The notes beneath the pieces were generated by a model. That model had not been told where the DNA came from. It saw only the letters and a program-made list of their open reading frames with translations, and did not search any database. Made by a program: the position numbers and the translations under genes. A DNA stretch of 6,586 bases from Caldilineaceae bacterium (GTDB lineage: Bacteria; Chloroflexota; Anaerolineae; Caldilineales; Caldilineaceae). Location of the stretch: assembly GCA_028819675.1 (NCBI GenBank), contig JAPPKT010000277.1, positions 1-6,586 of the forward strand, in the 5' to 3' direction. Positions 1 to 4,688 of this stretch are shown one piece after another. Position 1 is the stretch's first letter. Each line of letters starts with the position of its first letter.

Positions 1-1
1 T

Positions 2-487
2 CAGTCAGAGGTTCCCGCAGTCAATCAATGGATAAGTAGGAAGGTCAGGCTAGTAGCCGCAGCAGTTCTGATGGCGGGCACTCTGGCCCACGGTGACCCC
101 CTCGCCGACTTAACCCACAAAGAGAAGGAGAGCCTCGTCCTACTGGTAAAGGCTTTGGACGATGGGCTCATTTTGCCCTTCTTGGCCACTGATTGCCCGG
201 AAAAGTGGGATCGATACACTGATGCTAATGGCCGATTCATTGTCGGCTCAGGGCAGTTCGCTGGCGGGGCTAAATCCATTCCCTTGGGCCCGGCAGGCAA
301 TTTGGACTACGGCCATGACCACCCCAAGGCTATTACTGAGGAGTTGAACGGAGGAAGCGCCCACCGAAAGGACGACGATCGTTCTGACAGCCACAGCTCG
401 GCCTCCAACCACCAGCATACGGTGACCATCGCCACGTCAGAATGGCTACCACCTCATTTCGGGGTGGTCTTCTGCCGGCTACGCTAG
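2..487 (+). CDS. Exported protein with phage tail-collar-like C-terminus, 5' partial
   Basis: The frame is open from the window edge to the TAG at 485-487. The first in-frame ATG (71) has no SD, and the codons before it encode RKVRLVAAAVLMAGTLAHG, which looks like a signal peptide (basic n-region, hydrophobic core, small residues before the cleavage site). The true start therefore probably lies upstream of the window. The mature part has DCPEKWDRYTDANGRFIVGSG, then YGHDH, a serine/histidine-rich linker and HQHTVTIATSEWLPPHFGVV. This order (CP..W....GRFIVG, histidine-rich loop, LPPh..v.fC) matches the C-terminal domain of tail-collar/tail-fibre-like proteins, which also occurs in non-phage secreted proteins. 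The export signal argues for a secreted or surface protein rather than a virion part. Substrate or partner is unknown. The downstream small membrane protein gene begins 20 nt later. The coding call is confident; the family is fairly confident; function is inference. Confidence 0.75.
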   Translation, partial: QSEVPAVNQWISRKVRLVAAAVLMAGTLAHGDPLADLTHKEKESLVLLVKALDDGLILPFLATDCPEKWDRYTDANGRFIVGSGQFAGGAKSIPLGPAGNLDYGHDHPKAITEELNGGSAHRKDDDRSDSHSSASNHQHTVTIATSEWLPPHFGVVFCRLR

Positions 488-507
488 CGCCGCTCCTAAC
501 CACGGGC

Positions 508-684
508 ATGGATGCTTCCGAAATACTGCAAGACACTGGCGTCCTGGGTTACCTGGTACCCTTAGCTGTATTCGCCCTCGGTTGGATTACTGCGGAGTGG
601 CGCTTAATAGACTCCCGGTTACGAAAGATGGGCGAGCGGGTGGCCAAGCTAGAGGGCAAGAAAAGTTGTGACGACGATAAGTAA
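508..684 (+). CDS. Small single-pass membrane protein with charged C-terminal helix
   Basis: This encodes 58 residues from ATG 508. Residues 11-29 (VLGYLVPLAVFALGWIT) form one membrane segment. A charged, probably helical tail follows (RLRKMGERVAKLEGKK) and ends in a D/K cluster. Small phage holin/XhlA-like proteins and many uncharacterised bacterial 'TM plus coiled-coil' proteins look like this. An earlier in-frame ATG at 442 would overlap the upstream gene by 46 nt. ATG 508 sits 20 nt after that gene's stop and gives the usual N-terminus, but neither start has a convincing SD, so the start is uncertain. Same-strand spacing suggests co-transcription with the tail-collar-like gene. The architecture also resembles the broken minus-strand gene near 940-1160. 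Holin activity is not shown. Confidence 0.6.
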   Translation: MDASEILQDTGVLGYLVPLAVFALGWITAEWRLIDSRLRKMGERVAKLEGKKSCDDDK

Positions 685-735
685 TAATTTTAGGGTACTT
701 GTGGAGATGGACCTGGTGGACTATCACTGACCCGC

Positions 736-790
736 AGGAGGAGCGTACATAAACGAGGGCGAGAACGTCACCGAGACGGCTACTCGCTAG
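736..790 (+). other. Strong SD followed by an ATA codon and a 13-codon ORF
   Basis: AGGAGGA at 736-742 is a near-perfect SD. Six nucleotides later an ATA codon (749) opens the frame ATA-AAC-GAG-GGC-GAG-AAC..., translated INEGENVTETATR, which ends at TAG 788-790. An ATG at 749 would be ideally placed, so this looks like a start mutated from ATG (or a base error) in a remnant gene. ATA is a very rare start codon. About 50 nt further on, another frame reads SEHLASVLKEAGLARGSP and stops at 922-924. It may be a displaced continuation of the same gene. Confidence 0.35.
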
Positions 791-837
791 GGCTGTGAGC
801 GCGGAACCCTGTCGCGCCTACTGAACGATCCGAACAC

Positions 838-924
838 TTGGCCTCAGTTCTCAAAGAGGCCGGGCTTGCTCGTGGCTCGCCTGCAGCGGTGTCCAAAGAC
901 CCCCTGGAGGCCACTGGTAAGTGA
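838..924 (+). pseudogene. Possible short coding remnant
   Basis: A frame from TTG 838 to TGA 922-924 encodes 28 residues beginning LASVLKEAGLARGS and ending DPLEATGK. Composition and codon use look protein-like, and the frame is open back to about 801. It has no SD and no recognised family. It lies downstream of the SD/ATA remnant at 736-790, in a different frame, so both could be pieces of one broken gene. It also overlaps antisense the 3' tail of the minus-strand pseudogene. This is a weak call. Confidence 0.25.
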
Positions 925-1160
925 CCTTCCCAACGTACGGACGTTGGTTGGGCGCCAGGGACCGGTCAGCGCACCCTCGATGCGCGCGCCGCGCGCCAAG
1001 GGCATGCAGGCCGCGGCGCACTTCGGCCATGTCGGCGGCCAGGGAGTCGATCCGTCGCCCCGAGGTTAGCCGCCACGGTCAGCAATGGCACCAGCACCGC
1101 CAGCAAGGCCACACCCACACCGACGATGGCGATTGTTTCGGCACTCACAGGCGTCACCAT
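844..1160 (-). pseudogene. Frameshifted small membrane protein (TM + coiled coil)
   Basis: Reading begins at GTG 1148 with SD GGTGA five nt upstream (ATG 1160 is the alternative). It gives SAETIAIVGVGVALLAVLV and a membrane helix reaching about position 1065. At the CCCC run 1058-1061 (GGGG on the coding strand) the frame must shift by one base to continue as RIDSLAADMAEVRRGLHAL. At the GC-rich repeat 981-997 it must shift again to continue as RIEGALTGPWRPTN, ending near 943; the open frame runs on to a TGA at 844-846. Small proteins with an N-terminal helix followed by a 'DMAEVR..L......RIEG' coiled coil are widespread uncharacterised bacterial ORFs, and one such pattern is restored only if both shifts are corrected. 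Either the gene is dead or the assembly has two indels at repeated bases. Its 5' side holds a long hairpin-rich leader. Confidence 0.6.
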
Positions 1161-1178
1161 CCTCGGAGTCCCGCACCA

Positions 1179-1332
1179 GCGAGCACGGGCACATCGCACG
1201 TGCTCGCGGTGCACTCGGCATCGTTGGTCGGCGCGACCGACGAACCCGTCACTTTGCACGCGCTGCCAACCTTCGTGGTAGGATTGAGCCGAGCGAACCC
1301 GCGACTCGATACACGGCAACCACGAATCGAGT
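1179..1332 (-). other. Hairpin-rich untranslated region upstream of the 1148 start
   Basis: Three strong inverted repeats lie between the terminator-like hairpin at 1379-1417 and the GTG start at 1148. They are 1179-1187/1199-1207 (9 bp perfect, GCGAGCACG/CGTGCTCGC, 11-nt loop), 1221-1230/1234-1243 (10 bp with one G-U, 3-nt loop) and 1304-1310/1326-1332 (7 bp perfect, 15-nt loop). ORFs crossing this stretch have arginine-rich, low-quality translations and no SD, so it is best read as non-coding. It could be the 5' leader of the small membrane protein gene or an independent structured RNA. No known riboswitch class is recognised. Confidence 0.4.
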
Positions 1333-1370
1333 GGTCCGCGTGAATGCTCGACGTCGCCGGGCGCGGACAT

Positions 1371-1417
1371 TGAAAAATTGCCCCCGTAGCCAGCGTAGCA
1401 GTTTGGCGACGGGGGCA
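1371..1417 (-). terminator. Intrinsic terminator, minus strand
   Basis: A 9-bp perfect stem (TGCCCCCGT at 1379-1387 against ACGGGGGCA at 1409-1417) continues, after one mismatch, with an inner GCCA/TGGC stem (1389-1392/1404-1407). Read on the minus strand, the hairpin is followed at once by ATTTTTC (1378-1372). This is the classical GC stem plus U-tract layout. It can only stop transcripts moving leftward from above 1417. Confidence 0.7.
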
Positions 1418-1432
1418 GTGCAGGACGTTGCG
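1371..1432 (-). ncRNA. Candidate ~60-nt terminated small RNA or attenuated leader
   Basis: A good promoter (1467-1439) fires into this segment, and the intrinsic terminator ends it about 60 nt after the predicted start site near 1432. No ORF with a ribosome site fits inside. Two readings are possible: a stand-alone small RNA that is mostly terminator hairpin, or a leader whose terminator is sometimes read through into the hairpin-rich region and the small membrane protein gene at 1148. The sequence does not decide between them. No known RNA family is recognised. Confidence 0.4.
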
Positions 1433-1438
1433 ATGCGA

Positions 1439-1467
1439 ACATTACCCCCGCCCGCCGCTTCGGTCAA
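1439..1467 (-). promoter_or_regulatory. Sigma70-type promoter TTGACC-N17-TAATGT
   Basis: The -35 TTGACC is at 1467-1462, the spacer is exactly 17 bp, and the -10 TAATGT is at 1444-1439. Predicted transcription start is near 1432. Five of six -35 bases and four of six -10 bases match consensus. It points leftward into the terminator hairpin. Confidence 0.6.
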
Positions 1468-1616
1468 TCTAGCCGAGCGTCGCCGTTCAATCAGTCCGAA
1501 CCATCAGGGATCGAGCACCCCGCGGCGCCACTTGGCGCTACCGGGCGCGCAGGTTGCTGGCCTTCCACGTCGTAGATCGGGACGGCGCTTCGACAAGCGA
1601 CGGAAGGAAGGTGGCG

Positions 1617-1757
1617 GTGAGTAACGTGGACGGGGAGAGCAGTCTTCGCGATTTTACATCGGAAGAGATCGAAGAGGTTCTTGAGATCTTCCTCGGGACA
1701 CTAGCTGTGCCCGCGTCAAGGCCGGCGCCAAAAGCCAACTACGGCCCAGCATCCTGA
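1617..1757 (+). CDS. Short acidic protein, unrecognised
   Basis: GTG 1617 follows a purine-rich GGAAGGAAGG stretch (1602-1611) at good distance; GTG 1611 is an alternative start. The 46-residue product starts SNVDGESSLRDFTSEEIEEV and continues as an acidic amphipathic helix, LEIFLGTLAVP, then a proline/alanine tail ending NYGPAS. Codon use (GAA GAG ATC GAA GAG) looks genuinely coding, more so than the opposite-strand ORF 1738-1538. No family is recognised. Protein-like pieces in other frames follow from 1780 to 2200, so this may be the N-terminus of a larger broken gene rather than a complete small protein. Confidence 0.4.
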   Translation: MSNVDGESSLRDFTSEEIEEVLEIFLGTLAVPASRPAPKANYGPAS

Positions 1758-1779
1758 CTTGCGTTGATCCGGTGCGCAG

Positions 1780-2219
1780 CCCGCACGGTGAGATCGTCGG
1801 GTTTGCTGGTGGTCCCTGGCAGACCCTTGGCGGAGCGCGAAGGTCAATTTCCGGAATGATTTCCGAGTCACGCTGCTGCTGGACACGCTGAAGATTGGCG
1901 TGTGCCCTGGTGGTGACCGTCCCAACGGTCAGCGAGATCTACGGACGCTTGCAGGGGTGACACGAGACAGAGTACATCAAGGACTACCGAGACAACGGCC
2001 AAGCGTTGTGCAACGACCGGCTGTAGGCAGGGGGCATTCTCAACTTAACGGTTGTGCTCACTCCGGATAGGGGCGGGGTGCCGGGTTCCTGGGTGGACCG
2101 CGCGGCGGCGCGGATCGTTCGAGACGCTGCCGAGCCGGTGCCGGGGGAGGTGCACGGTGCATCTACGAGGAGAAGGGCGTACGTTTGCGCGGTGGTATTG
2201 ACATTTTGTGACGCGTAGA
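1780..2219 (+). pseudogene. Possible remnants of a broken gene
   Basis: No intact gene is present here. Protein-like segments occur in shifting plus-strand frames: GEIVGFAGGPWQTLGGARR near 1790-1845, KVNFRNDFRVTLLLDTLKIG near 1840-1900, and YIKDYRDNGQALCNDRL near 1975-2024. The last is followed after a TAG by GGILNLTVVLTPDRGG and SWVDRAAARIVRDAAEPVPG up to about 2150. At least one frameshift and two stops would have to be repaired to join them. The opposite strand has an 80-codon ORF (2226-1984) with a less convincing sequence. No family is recognised. This may be the decayed continuation of the 1617 ORF. Confidence 0.25.
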
Positions 2220-2227
2220 GAGACAAT
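2198..2227 (+). promoter_or_regulatory. Orphan sigma70-type promoter TTGACA-N18-GACAAT
   Basis: A consensus -35 TTGACA (2198-2203), an 18-bp spacer and a -10-like GACAAT (2222-2227) predict a rightward start near 2234. The likely start site falls in an inverted repeat, GGTATG 2232-2237 with CATACC 2263-2268. No convincing plus-strand gene follows within 350 bp. Confidence 0.45.
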
Positions 2228-2569
2228 ATGTGGTATGGGCCAGACTATCTCAATCCGGGTTGCATACCGATCACGGCCAGTCTGTCACCCCCTCAAAAAA
2301 TTCATTCGATTGCCCTTGCATGGTCTACCTACGCCCCACGGTTACCTGATGACAATGTAGTTCCTTGAACTGCTCTCGAAGGCTGTTCCGGGTGTACTCG
2401 GGAGCCGGCACGGTACCAGCCATGACGGGGCTTATTACTGAGGCTCCCCCTACTTTAACGGGGGAACGATAGCGGCGCCCCGTTCCGTCGCGGTCCGGGA
2501 AACCCGGTGCGGCCGCGTCGATGTGCAAGAAGTAAAATACTAACTAACAGACAAGTAACTTCAAATACA
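2228..2569. other. No supported gene; short inverted repeats only
   Basis: Neither strand holds an ORF with a ribosome site and a convincing protein. The minus ORF 2528-2325 starts at TTG without SD. Structure seen: GGTATG/CATACC (2232-2237/2263-2268) interleaved with CAGACT/AGTCTG (2241-2246/2279-2284), TCCCCC/GGGGGA around a 9-nt loop near 2443-2463, and CCGGG-AAA-CCCGG at 2495-2507. None is followed by a T-run on the relevant strand. The stretch could be a 5' untranslated or non-coding RNA driven by the promoter at 2198-2227. Confidence 0.3.
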
Positions 2570-2593
2570 GTCCTGGAACTTCGGCCTAAGGAC
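2570..2593 (-). terminator. Weak terminator-like hairpin after the 74-residue gene
   Basis: GTCCT (2570-2574) pairs with AGGAC (2589-2593), with an additional GG/CC pair inside, just 3 nt past the TAG of the minus-strand gene. On that strand it is followed by the modest T-rich TGTATTTG. The position is right, but the stem and T-tract are weak. Confidence 0.3.
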
Positions 2594-2596
2594 GAC

Positions 2597-2821
2597 CTAT
2601 CCACTCTTGTAGTGCCGAGACAGAATTTCGGTCACACGAGTAAGATTCGAGATAGATTGAAGCATCATCTCGAACATCACCGTAAGGTCAGATACCGTAT
2701 CCAAATCAACAAACTCGGCCTTCATTTCGGGAAACGCTTTGTAAGCATACTCAGTCATGAGGCGGTTACTATTTGATAGATGACCTAGCACCTCATGCAG
2801 TTCATCGGTGTTGATATCCAC
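2597..2821 (-). CDS. Small helical acidic protein, unrecognised
   Basis: This is 74 residues from GTG 2821, set by a very strong purine-rich SD (GGGGGGAGGA, 5 nt before GTG) and ending at TAG 2599-2597. The overlapping frame that begins ATGAAG in the same place gives a poor protein and is rejected. The product begins MDINTDELHEVLGHLSNSNR and continues with LMTEYAYKAFPEMKAEFVDL and a second helical part ending TRVTEILSRHYKSG. It has no membrane segment, cysteine or known motif and is predicted mostly alpha-helical and acidic in its first half. It lies 229 bp downstream of the YafQ-type toxin on the same strand, so read-through from that operon is possible. A weak TTGGCG -35 at about 2870 could give its own transcription. 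The coding call is good; the function is unknown. Confidence 0.7.
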   Translation of the reverse strand: MDINTDELHEVLGHLSNSNRLMTEYAYKAFPEMKAEFVDLDTVSDLTVMFEMMLQSISNLTRVTEILSRHYKSG

Positions 2822-3050
2822 TTCATTCCTCCCCCCTGAGGGAATAGTCTGTCATACTCCACGTTCGCCAAGATTGTGCATACCGCGAAACCGCAGCACC
2901 AAGGAACAGGAGTACACACGGTCAAATTGAGGAAGCGCGACGGCTTCCGAGATCTTCGATCACGGCAAGGCTCTTGCCTACGTCGTACACAGCAAATCAT
3001 CGTACGATCCAGACCGGTCGGCATCCATGCGCCGCGCCGCTTACCGTTGG
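2822..3050 (-). other. Spacer between toxin gene and 74-residue gene
   Basis: This spacer lies between the toxin stop (3051) and the next SD. A frame in phase with the toxin reads VYDVGKSLAVIEDLGSR on the minus strand and IFDHGKALAYVVHSKSS on the plus strand. Neither has a start with an SD, and both are short. They may be a small gene remnant. No terminator is obvious after the toxin gene. Confidence 0.3.
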
Positions 3051-3377
3051 TCATTCGAACAGTTCGGCATGGGAGCCGGCCCGGGCAAAACGGATGGATC
3101 CGCTCGGCCCGTCTGTGTCTTCGAGGCGATAGATCAAAAGGAAGTCCCCGCCGACGTGACATTCCCGGCAGTGCGTCCACGAGCCTCTGAGCGCGTGATC
3201 TTGCCACTCGGAGCCGAGTGGCGCGTCGTTGGCGATAAGAAGGATCATGACCGCCTTCAGTCGATTCATGTCGTATCGGCCAGAACGAGAGAGCCGCTGC
3301 CAGTCCTTACGGAATTCTCGACTGTAGCTAGCCTGACGCGGCAGGTTGGCCCGTTTACTGGCGGCTGGCCGCTTCAA
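3051..3377 (-). CDS. yafQ-like: YafQ-family mRNA interferase toxin (type II TA)
   Basis: The 108-residue RelE/ParE-superfamily toxin matches YafQ, a ribosome-dependent endonuclease that cuts mRNA in the A site. After an N-terminal basic extension comes YSREFRKDWQRL (18-29, helix 1), then DHALRG (60-65), RECHVGGDFLLIYR (71-84) and RAGSHAELFE (99-108). The catalytic set known from E. coli YafQ (His50, His63, Asp67, His87, Phe91) maps to His61, His74, Asp78, His103 and Phe107 with identical local spacing. Active-site Trp68 of YafQ is replaced by Phe79. A short insertion (TDGPSG, 88-93) lengthens the loop before the last strand. The start is TTG 3377, overlapping the antitoxin gene by 23 nt with no good SD, so translation is probably coupled to the antitoxin. 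No ATG or GTG lies in frame before residue 37. The family call is strong and the enzyme looks intact. Confidence 0.88.
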   Translation of the reverse strand: MKRPAASKRANLPRQASYSREFRKDWQRLSRSGRYDMNRLKAVMILLIANDAPLGSEWQDHALRGSWTHCRECHVGGDFLLIYRLEDTDGPSGSIRFARAGSHAELFE

Positions 3378-3618
3378 GTTCCGTAAACATCTCGCCCGGG
3401 CTCGTGAATCGCGTCACCATCTCGTTCATCTCGGATAAGGCGGCGCGCGTTTGCGCGTTCGGGACCTTGACCTCTGAACTATCAGCAGTTTTCGAGTCGA
3501 TCACCGAGGTGTATTTTCCGGTACCAATGATGACGGTGGTTCTTCTTCCATTCGGGGTGAAGCCCAAAACCTTCACGGTCGGGCCGTCCTTAACTAAGTA
3601 GGCTTTTGGTTCATTCAT
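3355..3618 (-). CDS. Antitoxin of the YafQ-type pair (RelB/DinJ-like C-terminus)
   Basis: This is an 87-residue product starting at ATG 3618 with a textbook SD (AGGAGG, five nt upstream). The C-terminal part, VKVPNAQTRAALSEMNEM (50-67) followed by RFTSPGEMFTELE (70-82), matches the toxin-wrapping tail of RelB/DinJ antitoxins ('vPNaeTraAl.E......f.s..e.f..L'). The N-terminal half, LVKDGPTVKVLGFTPNG and TTVIIGTGKYTSVIDS, is beta-rich and does not show the ribbon-helix-helix pattern expected of DinJ. It may be a different DNA-binding domain. The product should neutralise the downstream toxin and repress the operon; both inferences rest on family behaviour and operon order. The gene overlaps the toxin by 23 nt and is preceded by its own promoter and a direct-repeat operator candidate. 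Confidence 0.82.
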   Translation of the reverse strand: MNEPKAYLVKDGPTVKVLGFTPNGRRTTVIIGTGKYTSVIDSKTADSSEVKVPNAQTRAALSEMNEMVTRFTSPGEMFTELEAASRQ

Positions 3619-3632
3619 AAGTTCCTCCTACG

Positions 3633-3649
3633 TTCGTATGGCCTTCGTA
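3633..3649 (-). promoter_or_regulatory. Direct-repeat operator candidate for the TA operon
   Basis: TTCGTA occurs at 3633-3638 and again at 3644-3649, an 11-bp period (one helix turn), between the -10 and the antitoxin SD. Type II antitoxins usually repress their own promoter by binding repeats in this place. The binding role is inferred. Confidence 0.45.
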
Positions 3650-3679
3650 ACTGAAGCAGACGAGGTCCGTGTGTGTCAA
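3650..3679 (-). promoter_or_regulatory. Promoter of the toxin-antitoxin operon
   Basis: A perfect -35 TTGACA (3679-3674) is followed by an 18-bp spacer ending TGC and a -10-like TTCAGT (3655-3650), giving an extended -10 layout. The predicted start near 3643 leaves a ~25-nt leader before ATG 3618. An AACCGGTT palindrome (3678-3685) abuts the -35 and could be a second protein site. Confidence 0.5.
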
Positions 3680-3685
3680 CCGGTT

Positions 3686-3912
3686 CACGTCGTGCCGTCG
3701 CGTCGGTCCGCCAACCTGGCCGAGCGGCCAAAGTCTGGGTGGGGCCCCCTGGCGGTCGCGTGCCGCGGCTGGGAGGAGCGGTCGGCAGGCCGCCGATGGG
3801 CCGACCCGGCGGCGAGGGACGCGAAGCCGGCCCGCCGTGACGAGCCTGAGAGAGCTCCGGGCCGGCGCTCCCGCGCCTGTGGATGAGTGCCGGCCACTCG
3901 GTTGAGTTGGTG
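3686..3912. other. GC-rich spacer without a supported gene
   Basis: Long ORFs run through on several frames, but their translations are arginine/proline/glycine-rich shadows of high GC and none has an SD. Inverted repeats: TGGCC/GGCCA with a GAGC loop (3717-3730) and GGTCGGC/GCCGACC (3780-3786/3800-3806, 13-nt loop). Neither has a following T-run. The base composition differs clearly from the AT-richer TA operon next to it. Confidence 0.35.
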
Positions 3913-4085
3913 CTATGGCGTCCAGCGGAGCTGCGGAGTAACGTAACACCACGCACGCGGACTATGGGCTGTCGTGCTCGGTCGCTTACCGTACTGGTCC
4001 AGCGCGAGGGCTCCGCAGCTGTTCTGGAACCGTCAACGAGTCGCTTCTCGTGTTCGAGTTGGAGGCGGTGCTCCGCCAACTTCAC
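3913..4085 (-). pseudogene. Frameshifted remnant with basic coiled-coil N-terminus
   Basis: From GTG 4085 (frame open upstream to about 4139, including KRAFKRNFTDECE) the product reads VKLAEHRLQLEHEKRLVD. The frame then degenerates. In the next frame the sequence continues smoothly as RFQNSCGALALDQYGKRPS and ends at TAG 3915-3913. A single missing C in GTTGA(C)CGG near 4030 would restore one frame. It starts 8 nt after the stop of the preceding broken gene, so the two may have been an operon or one gene. No family is recognised. The charged helix (E/K/R-rich) suggests a coiled coil. Confidence 0.35.
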
Positions 4086-4092
4086 CTCACAT

Positions 4093-4368
4093 TCATCGGT
4101 GAAGTTCCTTTTGAAAGCCCTCTTCGGTACGTTTGATATTGTGCGTCGCTACGACTGACTTCCAAGCCAATGACACCGCTGGGTTCTGGTAGTGGTCTTC
4201 GACGAAGCCCGGAATCTCAGCTCGGAGAGCATCCGCGATCGTACCGACGAATGCCTCAATGCGATCGTTCCAGTCACCACCACCCGATCATCGCCGACGA
4301 ACCCAGTTGCTTCCGCTGTGGTCGCAGCCGCCCACATATCCTCGATGATGGAATATATCCCCCAGCAA
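4093..4368 (-). pseudogene. Broken gene, unrecognised protein
   Basis: A complete SD, GGAGGTGA (4380-4373), is followed 4 nt later by TTG 4368. The frame from there hits TGA at 4290-4288, then continues as GGGDWNDRIEAFVGTIADAL, RAEIPGFVEDHYQNPAVSLA and WKSVVATHNIKRTEEGFQKE up to TGA 4095-4093. In the first part, the alternative frame (from GTG 4376) gives the better protein, SIIEDMWAAATTAEATGFVG then DDRVVV, and joins the second part if one G is added to the GGTGGTGGTG run near 4283. So one indel at a repeat, or one nonsense change, separates this from an intact ~90-residue helical protein. No family is recognised. It is followed 8 nt later by another broken frame. Confidence 0.5.
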
Positions 4369-4451
4369 ACGGTCACCTCCGGGCCGCCCGTAACACTTCG
4401 ATAGCAGGTTGCCAGGGACGCGCCGCGCCGCTGCCGTTCCGTTATCCCGGC

Positions 4452-4688
4452 TCAGGTGGAGTCCGTCGGGTTCATAAGGGCGATGAATCCGTCATGGCCG
4501 ACCTTCTGTATCGCCTCCAGGGCCTCTATCTGGTCGTCTTCGGAGACGCACAACCGGTACTTCTTCAGTGCTGCCTGCTTCGCAGCCCCAGCATCGTCTT
4601 GCCCATCCCACACGTTGACGTACATCCGCAGCTTGAACCGCGAGCGTATCGCCGTCCGGAAGCGGTCGCCAGCGCCAGCATGCCGATT
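4452..4688 (-). pseudogene. Unrecognised small protein, probably 5'-frameshifted
   Basis: The clear coding part runs to TGA 4454-4452: DRFRTAIRSRFKLRMYVNVW, DGQDDAGAAKQAALKKYRLC, SEDDQIEALEAIQKVGHDGF, ALMNPTDST. If functional as is, translation would start at ATG 4625 (57 residues), but it has no SD and cuts into the conserved-looking sequence. Upstream the frame stops at 4691-4689. In the next frame, SRRRVAEIGMLALA leads directly into DRFRTA if one G is added at GGCGACC (about 4669). An intact protein of about 95 residues is therefore likely to have existed. It is charged and helical, with no membrane segment and no family recognised. It lies upstream, on the same strand, of the SD of the 4368 gene, which suggests a former operon. 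No plus-strand gene here is convincing. Confidence 0.5.

Noticed and set aside
966..1442. 158-codon minus-strand ORF as one protein
   Set aside because: Its start codon lies in the promoter -10, its first half crosses the terminator and hairpins, and its last part is out of frame with the recognisable coiled coil. Only the 1160-1065 part is real coding.
1085..1624. 179-codon plus-strand ORF
   Set aside because: The arginine/proline/histidine-rich translation has no SD, and it runs antisense to the pseudogene, terminator and promoter. It is a high-GC shadow.
2325..2528. 67-codon minus-strand ORF (HIDAAAPGFPDRDGTGRRYR...)
   Set aside because: It has a TTG start without SD and no recognised family. 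Codon use is not better than neighbouring frames. Not supported, though a database search would settle it.
2785..3207. 140-codon minus-strand ORF
   Set aside because: It overlaps the toxin gene and the GTG start of the 74-residue gene in another frame. The translation is arginine/cysteine-rich and not protein-like.
3027..3386. 119-codon plus-strand ORF
   Set aside because: It is the codon-aligned complement of the YafQ-type toxin gene; the toxin motifs make the minus strand the real one.
3615..4085. 156-codon minus-strand ORF as a whole
   Set aside because: Only the first ~20 codons look coding. The rest crosses the GC-rich spacer and the TA promoter and even ends inside the antitoxin start.
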